Assembly: GCF_036013975.1 (NCBI RefSeq)
Contig: NZ_CP107904.1
Span: forward strand, 6,349,001 to 6,413,000
Length of the DNA stretch: 64,000 nucleotides
Source of the DNA: Kitasatospora sp. NBC_00458
Lineage (GTDB): Bacteria > Actinomycetota > Actinomycetes > Streptomycetales > Streptomycetaceae
Reading direction: 5' to 3'
The translations under genes and the position numbers were made by a program. This document shows positions 24,901 to 33,833 of the stretch, one piece after another (position 1 is the first letter of the stretch; every line of letters begins with the position of its first letter). Under the pieces are notes generated by a model. It was not told where the DNA came from. It saw only the letters and a program-made list of their open reading frames with translations, and ran no database searches.

Positions 24901-25871
24901 CTCCAGCGGTGAAGGACGAAATCAGCCGGCTCCCGGTCACCCGGGCCTGCTGCCGCAAGGCGGAGGTGTCGGCGATCCTGCGATTCGCGGGCGGGCTGCA
25001 CATCGTGAGCGGTCGCATCGTGATCGAGGCGGAGCTGGACACCGGCGCTGCCGCCCGGCGTCTGCGCAAGGACCTGCTGGAGATCTTCGGACACTCCTCG
25101 GACCTGGTCGTGATGGCCCCCGGCGGCCTGCGGCGCGGCAGCCGGTACGTGGTCCGGGTGGTCAAGGACGGCGAACTGCTGGCACGGCAGACCGGGCTCG
25201 TGGACGGCCGCGGCCGCCCGATCCGGGGCCTGCCCCCGGCCGTGGTCTCCGGCGCCACCTGCGACGCCGAGGCGGCCTGGCGCGGGGCCTTCCTCGCGCA
25301 CGGCTCGCTCACCGAGCCCGGCCGCTCCTCCTCGCTGGAGATCACCTGCCCCGGCTCCGAGGCGGCCCTCGCCCTGGTCGGCGCCGCCCGCCGGCTCGGC
25401 ATCCCCGCCAAGGCCCGCGAGGTGCGCGGCGTGGACCGGGTGGTGATCCGCGACGGCGACGCCATCGGCGCGCTGCTCACCCGCCTCGGCGCCCACGAGT
25501 CGGTGCTCGCCTGGGAGGAGCGCCGGATGCGGCGCGAGGTGCGGGCCACCGCCAACCGGCTCGCCAACTTCGACGACGCCAACCTGCGCCGCTCGGCCCG
25601 GGCCGCGGTCGCGGCCGGCGCCCGGGTGCAGCGCGCGCTGGAGATCCTCGGCGAGGAGGTGCCCGAGCACCTGGCCGCCGCGGGCCAGCTGCGGATGCAG
25701 CACAAGCAGGCCTCGCTGGAGGAGTTGGGCGCCCTCGCCGACCCGCCGCTGACCAAGGACGCGGTGGCCGGCCGGATCCGCCGGCTGCTGGCGATGGCCG
25801 ACAAGCGCGCCTCCGAACTGGGCCTGCCGAGCACCGAGGCCAACCTGACGGACGAGATGGCACTCAACTGA
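24891..25871 (+). CDS. whiA: Sporulation transcription factor WhiA
   Basis: A 326-residue WhiA. The N-terminal LAGLIDADG-like homing-endonuclease fold runs from VKDEISRLPVTRACCRKAEVSAILRFAGG, without nuclease acidic residues; the C-terminal helix-turn-helix lies around LEELGALADPPLTKDAVAGRIRRLLAMAD. The ATG at 24891 overlaps the YvcK-like gene; a second ATG at 24897 would remove two residues. In Streptomyces WhiA works with WhiB to trigger sporulation septation. No TTA codon is evident. A terminator follows directly. Confidence 0.97.
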   Translation: MAMTPAVKDEISRLPVTRACCRKAEVSAILRFAGGLHIVSGRIVIEAELDTGAAARRLRKDLLEIFGHSSDLVVMAPGGLRRGSRYVVRVVKDGELLARQTGLVDGRGRPIRGLPPAVVSGATCDAEAAWRGAFLAHGSLTEPGRSSSLEITCPGSEAALALVGAARRLGIPAKAREVRGVDRVVIRDGDAIGALLTRLGAHESVLAWEERRMRREVRATANRLANFDDANLRRSARAAVAAGARVQRALEILGEEVPEHLAAAGQLRMQHKQASLEELGALADPPLTKDAVAGRIRRLLAMADKRASELGLPSTEANLTDEMALN

Positions 25872-26176
25872 CTCTTGACGATCGCGTTCGGTGATGATCT
25901 CCCCGCCGGTGCCCGTACCTCGGGCACCGGCGGTGCCGTGTCCGGGGACTGGGACGGGGGCTCCCGCCGGAGGGTCCGCGGCCCCGGGACCAACTGCCCG
26001 GGAGGGCAAGGACGGAAGGCCCGAAGGTGCCCGGATCACGCGCCACGCCAGGGGTTGCGGAGCGAGCTGATGTGCTCTACCCGGCCTAGGAGGGGTAGGG
26101 TCATAGGCGGTCGGGGACATCCCAAATTCCACCCCGTCGGCATAGCGTCCGGCGTACCTAACGAGGAGATCGGTTC
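25872..26176 (+). other. Intergenic region whiA-gap
   Basis: 305 bp without a gene. After the whiA terminator it contains TAGGGT (26095-26100) and TAGCGT-like hexamers that could be -10 elements for gap, but no convincing -35 partner was seen. Confidence 0.5.
25904..25934 (+). terminator. Hairpin after whiA
   Basis: A perfect 12-bp stem (25904-25915 with 25923-25934) and a 7-nt loop, 32 bases past the whiA stop. Confidence 0.82.
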
Positions 26177-27181
26177 GTGACGATCCGGGTAGGCATCAAC
26201 GGATTCGGCCGCATCGGCCGCAATTTCTTCCGTGCGGTTCAGGCCCAGGGCGCGGACATCGAGATCGTCGGTGTCAACGACCTGACCGACACCAAGACCC
26301 TGGCGCACCTGCTCAAGTACGACTCGATCCTGGGCACCTTCCAGGGCGAGGTCTCGCACACCGCTGACAGCATCACCGTCGACGGCAGGACCTTCAAGGT
26401 CATCGCCGAGCGCGACCCGGCCAACCTCCCCTGGGGCGAGCTGGGCGTGGACATCGTCATCGAGTCGACCGGCATCTTCACCAAGGCCGAGGCGGCCAAG
26501 AAGCACGTCGCCGCCGGTGCCAAGAAGGTCATCATCTCGGCGCCCGCCACCGACGAGGACATCACCATCGTCATCGGTGTCAACGACGACAAGTACGACC
26601 CGGCGAACCACACGATCATCTCCAACGCCTCCTGCACCACCAACTGCGTGGCGCCGCTGGCGAAGGTGCTGAACGAGAACTTCGGCATCGTCAAGGGTCT
26701 GATGACCACGGTGCACGCGTACACCAACGACCAGGTCACCCTGGACTTCCCGCACAAGGACCTGCGTCGCGCCCGCGCCGCGGCCCTCAACATCATCCCG
26801 ACCTCGACGGGTGCCGCCAAGGCGACCGCCCTGGTCCTGCCCGAGCTCAAGGGCAAGCTGGACGGCACCTCGCTGCGCGTCCCGGTCCCGACCGGTTCGA
26901 TCACCGACCTGGTCGTCACCCTGGAGCGCGACGTCACCGTCGCCGAGGTCAACGAGGCCTTCAAGAAGGCCTCGGAGACCACCCTCAAGGGCATCCTGCA
27001 GTACACCGAGGACCCGATCGTCTCCTCCGACATCGTGAACTCGCCGTTCTCCACGATCTTCGACTCGCTGATGACGATGGCCCAGGGCAACCAGGTCAAG
27101 ATCTTCGGCTGGTACGACAACGAGTGGGGCTACTCGAACCGCCTCGTCAACCTGACCACCCTCGTCGGTGGCCGGCTCTGA
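26177..27181 (+). CDS. gap: Glyceraldehyde-3-phosphate dehydrogenase, type I
   Basis: A 334-residue glycolytic enzyme that oxidatively phosphorylates GAP to 1,3-bisphosphoglycerate. The Rossmann motif GINGFGRIGRNFF starts the protein, the catalytic Cys is in SNASCTTNC (near residue 156), and the C-terminal WYDNEWGYSNRL is intact. The NDLTD segment at the coenzyme pocket suggests NAD. The GTG at 26177 has GAGGAG at 26163-26168. It heads the gap-pgk-tpiA run. Its codon choice is strongly biased to C/G-ending codons such as AAG and ATC, as expected for a highly expressed gene. Confidence 0.98.
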   Translation: MTIRVGINGFGRIGRNFFRAVQAQGADIEIVGVNDLTDTKTLAHLLKYDSILGTFQGEVSHTADSITVDGRTFKVIAERDPANLPWGELGVDIVIESTGIFTKAEAAKKHVAAGAKKVIISAPATDEDITIVIGVNDDKYDPANHTIISNASCTTNCVAPLAKVLNENFGIVKGLMTTVHAYTNDQVTLDFPHKDLRRARAAALNIIPTSTGAAKATALVLPELKGKLDGTSLRVPVPTGSITDLVVTLERDVTVAEVNEAFKKASETTLKGILQYTEDPIVSSDIVNSPFSTIFDSLMTMAQGNQVKIFGWYDNEWGYSNRLVNLTTLVGGRL

Positions 27182-27332
27182 CGCAGCGGGAGCTGATGTG
27201 AAGTAGGGGGGAGGGCCCGGAAGGCATGTGCGAAGCCGACCGGGCCCTCCGTCTGCGCACCCTCAACTCCCTTTTGACGGCCCGCCGTTGTGCCGTCGCC
27301 TGCTCCATCTTCTCGCCAGGAGACCGAAGACC

Positions 27333-28538
27333 GTGAAGACCATCGAAGACCTGGACGTCGCCGGCCGGCGCGTGTTCGTCCGCGCGGACCTGAACGTCCC
27401 GCTGTCCGGCGGCGCGATCACCGACGACGGCCGGATCCGCGCCGTCGCCCCGACCATCGCCAAGCTCGTCGAGCGCGGCGCGAAGGTCGTCGTCGCCTCC
27501 CACCTCGGCCGCCCGAAGGGCGAGCCGGACCCGCAGTTCTCCCTCGCGCCGGTGGCCGACCGCCTCGGCGAGATCCTCGGCAAGCCGGTCGCGTTCGCGA
27601 CCGACACCGTGGGCGAGAGCGCGAAGGCCACCGTCGCCGCCCTGGCCGACGGCGAGGTCACGCTGCTTGAGAACCTGCGCTTCAACGCCGGTGAGACCAG
27701 CAAGGACGACGCCGAGCGCGGCGCCTTCGCGGACGAGCTGGCGGAGCTGGCCGACCTCTACGTCGGCGACGGCTTCGGTGCGGTGCACCGCAAGCACGCC
27801 TCGGTGTTCGACCTGCCGGCCCGCCTGCCGCACGCGGTCGGCGACCTGATCGCCACCGAGGTGGGCGTGCTCAAGCGCCTCACCGAGGAGGTCGAGCGCC
27901 CGTACGTGGTGGTGCTCGGCGGCTCCAAGGTCTCCGACAAGGTCGGCGTGATCGACAACCTGCTCGGCAAGGCCGACCGCATCCTGATCGGCGGCGGCAT
28001 GGCGTACACCTTCCTCAAGGCCAAGGGCCACGAGGTCGGCATCTCGCTGCTGCAGGAGGACCAGATCCCGACGGTCCTGGACTACCTGAAGCGCGGCGAG
28101 GAGAGCGGCGTCGAGTTCGTGCTGCCGGTGGACGTCGCGATCTCCGCGAAGTTCCCGGACACCAAGACGCACGCGCCGGTCGAGGACTTCGAGGTCGTGG
28201 ACGCCGACGGCATCCCGGCCGACAAGGAGGGCCTGGACATCGGCCCGAAGACCCGCGAGCTCTTCGCGGCGAAGCTGGCCGACGCGAAGACGGTGTTCTG
28301 GAACGGCCCGCTGGGCGTCTTCGAGCACCCGGCCTTCGCCGAGGGCACCAAGGCCGTCGCCCAGGCACTGGTCGACGGTGACGCGTTCTCCGTGGTCGGT
28401 GGCGGCGACTCCGCCGCGGCCGTCCGCATCCTGGGCTTCGACGAGACGAAGTTCGGGCACATCTCGACCGGCGGTGGCGCGAGCCTTGAGTACCTGGAGG
28501 GCAAGACCCTTCCCGGTCTCGCCGCCCTGGAAGGCTGA
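27333..28538 (+). CDS. pgk: Phosphoglycerate kinase
   Basis: A 401-residue kinase transferring phosphate from 1,3-bisphosphoglycerate to ADP. It shows RRVFVRADLNVPL (near residue 10), the SHLGRPKGEPDPQFSL substrate loop, VVLGGSKVSDKVGV, and the C-terminal nucleotide loop VVGGGDSAAAVRILG. The GTG at 27333 has AGGAGA about 10 bases upstream; the upstream open frame lacks homology. A 151-bp gap separates it from gap, with GC-rich sequence (GGAGGGCCCGG near 27210) that may form a hairpin. tpiA follows 7 bp after the stop. Confidence 0.98.
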   Translation: MKTIEDLDVAGRRVFVRADLNVPLSGGAITDDGRIRAVAPTIAKLVERGAKVVVASHLGRPKGEPDPQFSLAPVADRLGEILGKPVAFATDTVGESAKATVAALADGEVTLLENLRFNAGETSKDDAERGAFADELAELADLYVGDGFGAVHRKHASVFDLPARLPHAVGDLIATEVGVLKRLTEEVERPYVVVLGGSKVSDKVGVIDNLLGKADRILIGGGMAYTFLKAKGHEVGISLLQEDQIPTVLDYLKRGEESGVEFVLPVDVAISAKFPDTKTHAPVEDFEVVDADGIPADKEGLDIGPKTRELFAAKLADAKTVFWNGPLGVFEHPAFAEGTKAVAQALVDGDAFSVVGGGDSAAAVRILGFDETKFGHISTGGGASLEYLEGKTLPGLAALEG

Positions 28539-28545
28539 GAAAGCA

Positions 28546-29331
28546 ATGACTGAGCGTCTCCCGCTGATGGCGGGCAACTGGAAGATGAACCTCAACCACC
28601 TTGAGGCCATCCAGCACACCCAGAAGCTGGCCTTCGCGCTGGCCGACAAGGACTACGAGTCGGTCGAGGTGGCCGTCCTCGTGCCGTTCACCGACCTCCG
28701 CTCGGTGCAGACCCTGGTCGACGGCGACAAGCTGAAGATCAAGTACGGCTCGCAGGACATCTCGCAGCACGACTCCGGTGCGTACACCGGCGAGGTCTCC
28801 GGCCCGATGCTGGCCAAGCTCAAGTGCACCTACGCGGTGATCGGCCACTCGGAGCGCCGCCAGTACCACGGCGAGAACGAGGAGATCGTCAACGCCAAGG
28901 TGAAGGCCGCCTACCGCAGCGGGGTCACCCCGATCCTCTGCATCGGCGAGCCGCTGGAGGTCCGCAAGGCCGGCACCCACGTCGAGCACACCCTGGCCCA
29001 GCTCGACGGCGCCCTGAAGGACGTCCCGGCCGGCCAGGCCGAGTCCATCGTGGTCGCCTACGAGCCGGTCTGGGCGATCGGCACCGGCGAGGTGGCGACC
29101 CCCGAGGACGCCCAGGAGGTCTGCGCCGCCATCCGCGTGCGGATCGCCGAGCTGTACGACGCCGAGCTGGCCGGGAAGGTCCGGGTGCTGTACGGCGGCT
29201 CGGTCAAGTCCTCCAGCGCGGCCGGCCTGATGGCCAAGCCGGACGTCGACGGCGGCCTGATCGGCGGTGCCTCCCTGGACGCCGACGAGTTCGTCAAGAT
29301 CGTGCGGTACCGTGACCAGGCAGTAGGCTAA
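28546..29331 (+). CDS. tpiA: Triosephosphate isomerase
   Basis: A 261-residue TIM barrel interconverting dihydroxyacetone phosphate and GAP. AGNWKMN (Lys near residue 13), the catalytic His in IGHSERR, the catalytic Glu in VVAYEPVWAIGTG with the flexible loop 6, and the phosphate-binding VLYGGSVKSS are all intact. The ATG at 28546 lies 7 bases after the pgk stop with GAGAAAG as ribosome site, so the two are coupled. A strong hairpin ends the operon. Confidence 0.98.
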   Translation: MTERLPLMAGNWKMNLNHLEAIQHTQKLAFALADKDYESVEVAVLVPFTDLRSVQTLVDGDKLKIKYGSQDISQHDSGAYTGEVSGPMLAKLKCTYAVIGHSERRQYHGENEEIVNAKVKAAYRSGVTPILCIGEPLEVRKAGTHVEHTLAQLDGALKDVPAGQAESIVVAYEPVWAIGTGEVATPEDAQEVCAAIRVRIAELYDAELAGKVRVLYGGSVKSSSAAGLMAKPDVDGGLIGGASLDADEFVKIVRYRDQAVG

Positions 29332-29355
29332 CGCCGCCGCAGCAACGTAGGCTTT

Positions 29356-29386
29356 GGGGCCGGACCGCCGTGCGCGGTCCGGCCCC
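29356..29386 (+). terminator. Hairpin after tpiA
   Basis: A perfect 13-bp stem (29356-29368 with 29374-29386) and a 5-nt loop, 24 bases past the stop and 33 bases before secG. Confidence 0.85.
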
Positions 29387-29418
29387 TTCGCCGAAGATAC
29401 GAGAGAGTTGGTCCCGTC

Positions 29419-29655
29419 GTGGTTATCGGGTTCTCGATTGCCCTGATCGTCTTCAGCCTGCTGATGATCCTCCTGGTGCTGCTGCACAAGGGGAAGGGCG
29501 GCGGCCTGTCGGACATGTTCGGCGGCGGCGCGATGTCGACCGGTGGCGGCTCGGCAGTGGCCGAGCGCAACCTGGACCGCATCACGATCGTGGTCGGACT
29601 CGGCTGGTTCGCGTGCATCATGGTGCTGGGCCTGGTCATGAAGTACAAGAGCTGA
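29419..29655 (+). CDS. secG: Preprotein translocase subunit SecG
   Basis: A 78-residue Sec translocon subunit with two membrane segments (residues 2-22 and 53-71) joined by the typical Gly/Ser-rich loop GKGGGLSDMFGGG. The GTG at 29419 follows GAGAGAG. Length and topology are normal for SecG. It lies downstream of the tpiA hairpin, so it is probably read from its own promoter or by read-through, as in other actinobacteria where secG follows tpi. Confidence 0.95.
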   Translation: MVIGFSIALIVFSLLMILLVLLHKGKGGGLSDMFGGGAMSTGGGSAVAERNLDRITIVVGLGWFACIMVLGLVMKYKS

Positions 29656-29812
29656 CGTACCTCTGACGCCCCGTCGCCCCGCGGCCTATGCTGGAACGGT
29701 CCGGGGCGGAGCCGGTGGTGGCGCATCCTTAACTCCTGCTTACACTAGGACGACTTTCGCCACCGACGCGCATCGCGGCGGGTCGGCGCACCAGCACGCA
29801 GGGAGTCAGACC

Positions 29813-30148
29813 GTGGCAAGTGGCAACGCCATCCGTGGCAGCAGGGTCGGAGCCGGCCCGATGGGTGAGGCGGAGCGCGGCGAATCCGCCCCCCGCAACC
29901 GGATCTCCTTCTGGTGTGCCAACAAGCACGAGACCCGCCCGAGCTTCGCGGCCGAAGCGGTCATCCCGGAGACCTGGGACTGTCCGCGGTGCGGCTTCCC
30001 GGCCGGCCAGGACGAGCACAACCCGCCCGCGCCGTCCCGCAACGAGCCGTACAAGACCCACCTCGCCTACGTCCGCGAGCGCCGCACCGACGCCGACGGC
30101 GAGGCGATCCTCGCGGAGGCGCTGGCCAAGCTCCGCGGCGAGATCTGA
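29813..30148 (+). CDS. rbpA: RNA polymerase-binding protein RbpA
   Basis: A 111-residue actinobacterial transcription factor that binds RNA polymerase and the principal sigma factor and stimulates open-complex formation. The N-terminal tail with RVGAGPMGEAERGESAPR, the zinc-like core WCANKHETRPSF and WDCPRCGFPAG (three Cys and one His), and the C-terminal sigma-interaction helix PYKTHLAYVRERR are clear. The GTG at 29813 is used. Upstream, TACACT at 29741-29746 resembles a -10 element, with no good -35. Confidence 0.97.
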   Translation: MASGNAIRGSRVGAGPMGEAERGESAPRNRISFWCANKHETRPSFAAEAVIPETWDCPRCGFPAGQDEHNPPAPSRNEPYKTHLAYVRERRTDADGEAILAEALAKLRGEI

Positions 30149-30180
30149 GCGCCGGGCTGCTGCGGGCCACGGGACGACAC

Positions 30181-30218
30181 GAAGGGCGTCACCGTTCGGG
30201 AGAACGGTGACGCCCTTC
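30181..30218. terminator. Bidirectional hairpin between rbpA and pgl
   Basis: A perfect 16-bp stem (30181-30196 with 30203-30218) and a 6-nt loop between convergent genes. Confidence 0.88.
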
Positions 30219-30226
30219 GCGCGTGC

Positions 30227-31015
30227 TCAGGCCGAGGCCGGCGGGTACAGCTGGGGCGGCAGCTGGGCCGCCGCGGAGCGGTCCAGCAGCCACAGCGTGC
30301 GACCGCGCCCGTACGCGCCGGAGGCGGGCGCCTGGAGCTCGCCGGGGCCCGACAGGGCCAGCGCGACCGCGCCCGCCTTGTCCTCGCCCGCCGCCAGCAG
30401 CCAGACCTCGCGCGCCGCCCGGATCGCCGGGAGGGTGAGCGAGATCCGGGTCGGCGGGGGCTTCGGCGCGCCGCGCACGCCGACCACCGTCAGTCCGGTC
30501 TCCCGGACGCCCGGGTGCTCGGGGAAGAGCGAGGCGACGTGGGTGTCCGGGCCGACGCCGAGCAGCAGCACGTCGAAGGCGGGGACGCCGAGCCGGTCGC
30601 CCGGTCCGGCCGCCTTCGCCAGCTCCTCCGCGTACCGTGCGGCGGCCGTCTCGACGTCCGAGCCGTCCACGCCGTCCGAGGCGGGCATCTCGTGCACCCG
30701 CGCCGGGTCGAGCGGGACGGCGTCCAGCAGTTCGGCCCGGGCCTGGACGGCGTTGCGCTCCGGGTCGGCGGCGGTCACGAACCGCTCGTCGCCCCACCAG
30801 AGGTCGAGCCGCGCCCAGTCGACCGCGTCCCGCGCCGGGGAGGCGGCGATGGCGGCCAGCAGGGCGTTGCCGTTCCGTCCGCCGGTGAGCACCACCGAGG
30901 CGGTGCCGCGGGCGGCCTGGGCGTCCACGATCCGGGTGATCAGCCGGGCCGCGGCGGCCTGGGCCATCAGCTCCTTGTCCCGGTGGACGACCAGCTGCGG
31001 GGTGGCGGCCGTCAT
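30227..31015 (-). CDS. pgl: 6-phosphogluconolactonase
   Basis: A 262-residue enzyme hydrolysing 6-phosphogluconolactone in the oxidative pentose phosphate pathway. The isomerase-like fold shows VVLTGGRNGNALLAAI, LDLWWGDERFVTAADPERN and FDVLLLGVGPDTHVASLFP, the usual substrate-binding blocks. The ATG at 31015 overlaps the end of opcA (ATGA). It is the last gene of the tkt-tal-zwf-opcA-pgl operon. Confidence 0.95.
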   Translation of the reverse strand: MTAATPQLVVHRDKELMAQAAAARLITRIVDAQAARGTASVVLTGGRNGNALLAAIAASPARDAVDWARLDLWWGDERFVTAADPERNAVQARAELLDAVPLDPARVHEMPASDGVDGSDVETAAARYAEELAKAAGPGDRLGVPAFDVLLLGVGPDTHVASLFPEHPGVRETGLTVVGVRGAPKPPPTRISLTLPAIRAAREVWLLAAGEDKAGAVALALSGPGELQAPASGAYGRGRTLWLLDRSAAAQLPPQLYPPASA

Positions 31016-32217
31016 GCCCCCGCCTTCTTGGCGGACCGCTTGCCGGAGGCCTTCTTCGCGGTGACGGGCGCGGGCGCCTTCTTCGCGGGGGCGGGCTTCT
31101 CGGCGGGCGCCTTCTTCGCCGGGGCGGGCTTCTCTGCGGGCGCCTGCTTCGCGGGGGCGGGCGCCTCGGCGGGCGCCTGCTTGGCGGGTGCGGGCGTCTC
31201 GGCGGCCACCGCGGCCTCGGCCGCAGCCGCCACGGCCGCCACGGCGACCTCGGCGGCGGCCGCCTCGACCACCGGAGCCGGCTCGTCGGACGGTTCGCGC
31301 AGCCGGTCCACCGGCGTGCGCACGGCCGCCGCGTAGATGTCGTCCGGGTCGAGGCGGCGCAGCTCCTCGGCGATCAGCTCCGAGGTCTCGCGCCGCTTGA
31401 GCGCCACCTGGCGGTCCGGCGAGCCGGGCATGCTGAGCGTGCCCATCAGGCCGTCCGGGCGGTCCAGGGTGATGTCCCCGTCCGTGGTGCGCAGGTGCAC
31501 CGCGGTGATGCCCGGGCCGTTGGTGACGACCCGCTCGACCGGCACGTGCAGCCGGGTGTGCAGCCAGAGGCCGAGCAGCTCGACGCTGGGGTTGTACGAC
31601 TCGCCCTCGACCACCGCGGAGGTGATCGTGGACGGCCGCTGGTCCAGGGCGGCGGCCAGCATCGAGCGCCAGCCGGTGATCCGGGTCCAGGCCAGGTCGG
31701 TGTCGCCGGGGGTGTAGCTCTGCGCCCGCTGGGCGAGCTGGCCCACCGGGGACTCGGCCGTGACCGCGTCGGTGATCCGGCGCTGGGCGATCGAACCCAG
31801 CGGGTCCTGCGCCGGGTGCAGCGGCGCATTCTCGGGCCACCAGACCACGACCGGGGCGTCCGGCAGCAGCAGCGGCAGGACGACCGACTGCGCGTGCGAG
31901 ACCAGCTCGCCGTGCATGCGCAGGATGACCGTTTCGCCGGAGCCGGCGGCGGAGCCGACCAGGATCTCGGCGTCCAGGCGGGTCTCGGCGCGGGCCCGGG
32001 GCGAACGCCCGGCGCGCTTGATGACCGCCAGGGTGCGCGAGGGGTGCTCGCGGGAGGCGTCGTTGGCGGCCTTGAGGGCGTCGTAGGCGCTGCCCTCGTC
32101 GGTCACGATCACCAGGGTGAGCACCATGCCGGCGGCGGTGGACCCGCTGGCCCGGCGCGCCTCCATCAGGGCGGCGTTGATCTTGCTGGACGTGGTGTCC
32201 GTGAGGTCGATCTTCAT
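31012..32217 (-). CDS. opcA: Glucose-6-phosphate dehydrogenase assembly protein OpcA with a Lys/Ala/Pro-rich tail
   Basis: A 401-residue protein. The conserved part (residues 1 to about 300) has the OpcA start MKIDLTDTTSSKINAALMEAR and blocks such as VLPLLLPDAPVVVWWP, DLAWTRITGWRSMLAAALD and VALKRRETSELIAEELRRLD. OpcA activates or assembles G6PDH in actinobacteria and cyanobacteria. The remaining 90 residues are low complexity: an Ala/Val-rich linker and then APAKKAPAEK-type repeats ending KKAGA, strongly basic and similar to histone-H1 tails. This extension is not expected for the family core. The gene overlaps zwf by 4 bases and pgl by 4 bases. Confidence 0.94.
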   Translation of the reverse strand: MKIDLTDTTSSKINAALMEARRASGSTAAGMVLTLVIVTDEGSAYDALKAANDASREHPSRTLAVIKRAGRSPRARAETRLDAEILVGSAAGSGETVILRMHGELVSHAQSVVLPLLLPDAPVVVWWPENAPLHPAQDPLGSIAQRRITDAVTAESPVGQLAQRAQSYTPGDTDLAWTRITGWRSMLAAALDQRPSTITSAVVEGESYNPSVELLGLWLHTRLHVPVERVVTNGPGITAVHLRTTDGDITLDRPDGLMGTLSMPGSPDRQVALKRRETSELIAEELRRLDPDDIYAAAVRTPVDRLREPSDEPAPVVEAAAAEVAVAAVAAAAEAAVAAETPAPAKQAPAEAPAPAKQAPAEKPAPAKKAPAEKPAPAKKAPAPVTAKKASGKRSAKKAGA

Positions 32218-33791
32218 GGCCGGCGCCAGCTCCTGCCGTCTCGTGCGAGCATCTCGTCACCCTCGACCGGGCCCCAGGTGCCGGCCGGGTACTGGGCGGG
32301 CTTCCCGTGGGAGTCCCAGTACTTCTCGATCGGGTCGAGGATCTGCCAGGAGAGCTCGACCTCCTGGTGGCGCGGGAACAGGTTGGCGTCGCCGAGCAGC
32401 ACGTCGAGGATGAGCCGCTCGTACGCCTCCGGGGACGACTCGGTGAAGGACTCGCCGTAGGCGAAGTCCATCGTGACGTCGCGGACCTCGAAGGAGGTGC
32501 CCGGCACCTTGGAGCCGAACCGCACGGTGACGCCTTCGTCCGGCTGGACCCGGATGACCAGGGCGTTCTGCCCCAGCTCCTCGGTCGCGTAGGAGTCGAA
32601 CGGCAGGTACGGGGCGCGCTGGAAGACCACCGCGATCTCGGTGACCCGGCGGCCGAGCCGCTTGCCGGTGCGCAGGTAGAACGGCACGCCCGCCCAGCGG
32701 CGGTTGTTGATCTCCAGCTTGATGGCCGCGTAGGTGTCGGTCCGCGAGTCCGGGTTGATGCCGTCCTCGTCGAGGTAGCCGACGACCTCCTCGCCGCCCT
32801 GCCAGCCGGACGCGTACTGGCCGCGCACGGTGTGCCTGCCGAGGTCGGCCGGGAGCTTGACGGCGCTGAGCACCTTGAGCTTCTCGGCCACCAGCGCCTT
32901 CGGGTGGAAGGACGCCGGCTCCTCGATGGCGGTGAGCGCCATCAGCTGGAGCAGGTGGTTCTGGATGACGTCCCGGGCGGAGCCGATGCCGTCGTAGTAG
33001 CCGGCCCGGCCGCCGATGCCGATGTCCTCGGCCATGGTGATCTGCACGTGGTCGACGTACGACCGGTTCCAGATCGGCTCGAACATCTGGTTGGCGAAGC
33101 GGAGCGCCAGGATGTTCTGGACGGTCTCCTTGCCCAGGTAGTGGTCGATCCGGAAGACCTCGTCCCGGGGGAAGACCTCGTGGACGATCCGGTTCAGCTC
33201 CTGGGCGGACTCCAGGTCGTGGCCGAAGGGCTTCTCGATGACGGCCCGGCGCCAGGAGCCCTGGGGCGGGTCGGCCAGTCCGTGCTTCTTCAGCTGCTGG
33301 ACGACGGTCGGGAAGAACTTCGGCGGGACGGACAGGTAGAAGGCGAAGTTGCCGCCGGTGCCCTGCGCCTTGTCCAGCTCCTCGATGGTGGCGCGGAGCT
33401 TGTCGAAGGCGTCGTCGTCGTCGAAGTCGCCCTGGACGAAGCGCATGCCCTTGGCGAGCTGCTGCCAGACCTCCTCGCGGAAGGGGGTGCGGGCGTGGTC
33501 CTTGACCGCGTCGTGCACCTCCTTGGCGAAGTCCTCGTCCTCCCACTCGCGGCGGGCGAAGCCGACGAGCGAGAAGCCCGGCGGCAGCAGGCCGCGGTTG
33601 GCCAGGTCGTAGATGGCCGGCATCAGCTTCTTGCGGGACAGGTCGCCGGTGACCCCGAAGATGACCAGGCCGGACGGCCCCGCGATGCGCGGGAGCCGCC
33701 GGTCGGTGGGGTCACGAAGCGGGTTGACGGGGGCCGGCGTGGGGTCGCCTGCGTCCGAGTCCGACGTCAACTCAGGGAAGTCAGTGCTCAC
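32214..33791 (-). CDS. zwf: Glucose-6-phosphate 1-dehydrogenase
   Basis: A 525-residue enzyme oxidising glucose-6-phosphate to the lactone and producing NADPH. The coenzyme motif VIFGVTGDLSRKKLMPAIYDL is near residue 43, the active-site signature RIDHYLGKETVQN near residue 210, and YYDGIGSARDVIQNHLLQ downstream. The GTG at 33791 is followed by about 40 residues of non-conserved Pro/Asp-rich leader. It lies 42 bp after tal and overlaps opcA. Confidence 0.97.
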   Translation of the reverse strand: MSTDFPELTSDSDAGDPTPAPVNPLRDPTDRRLPRIAGPSGLVIFGVTGDLSRKKLMPAIYDLANRGLLPPGFSLVGFARREWEDEDFAKEVHDAVKDHARTPFREEVWQQLAKGMRFVQGDFDDDDAFDKLRATIEELDKAQGTGGNFAFYLSVPPKFFPTVVQQLKKHGLADPPQGSWRRAVIEKPFGHDLESAQELNRIVHEVFPRDEVFRIDHYLGKETVQNILALRFANQMFEPIWNRSYVDHVQITMAEDIGIGGRAGYYDGIGSARDVIQNHLLQLMALTAIEEPASFHPKALVAEKLKVLSAVKLPADLGRHTVRGQYASGWQGGEEVVGYLDEDGINPDSRTDTYAAIKLEINNRRWAGVPFYLRTGKRLGRRVTEIAVVFQRAPYLPFDSYATEELGQNALVIRVQPDEGVTVRFGSKVPGTSFEVRDVTMDFAYGESFTESSPEAYERLILDVLLGDANLFPRHQEVELSWQILDPIEKYWDSHGKPAQYPAGTWGPVEGDEMLARDGRSWRRP

Positions 33792-33833
33792 TTGATGGGC
33801 TCCGCTTTCGTGCGCTGGCTGTGTGAGCAGGGG

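Noticed and set aside
29693..29717. Sigma-R promoter for rbpA (GGAAC with a downstream GTG).
   Set aside because: Spacing of 17 and GTG in place of GTT make the match too weak, although rbpA is known to be stress-regulated.
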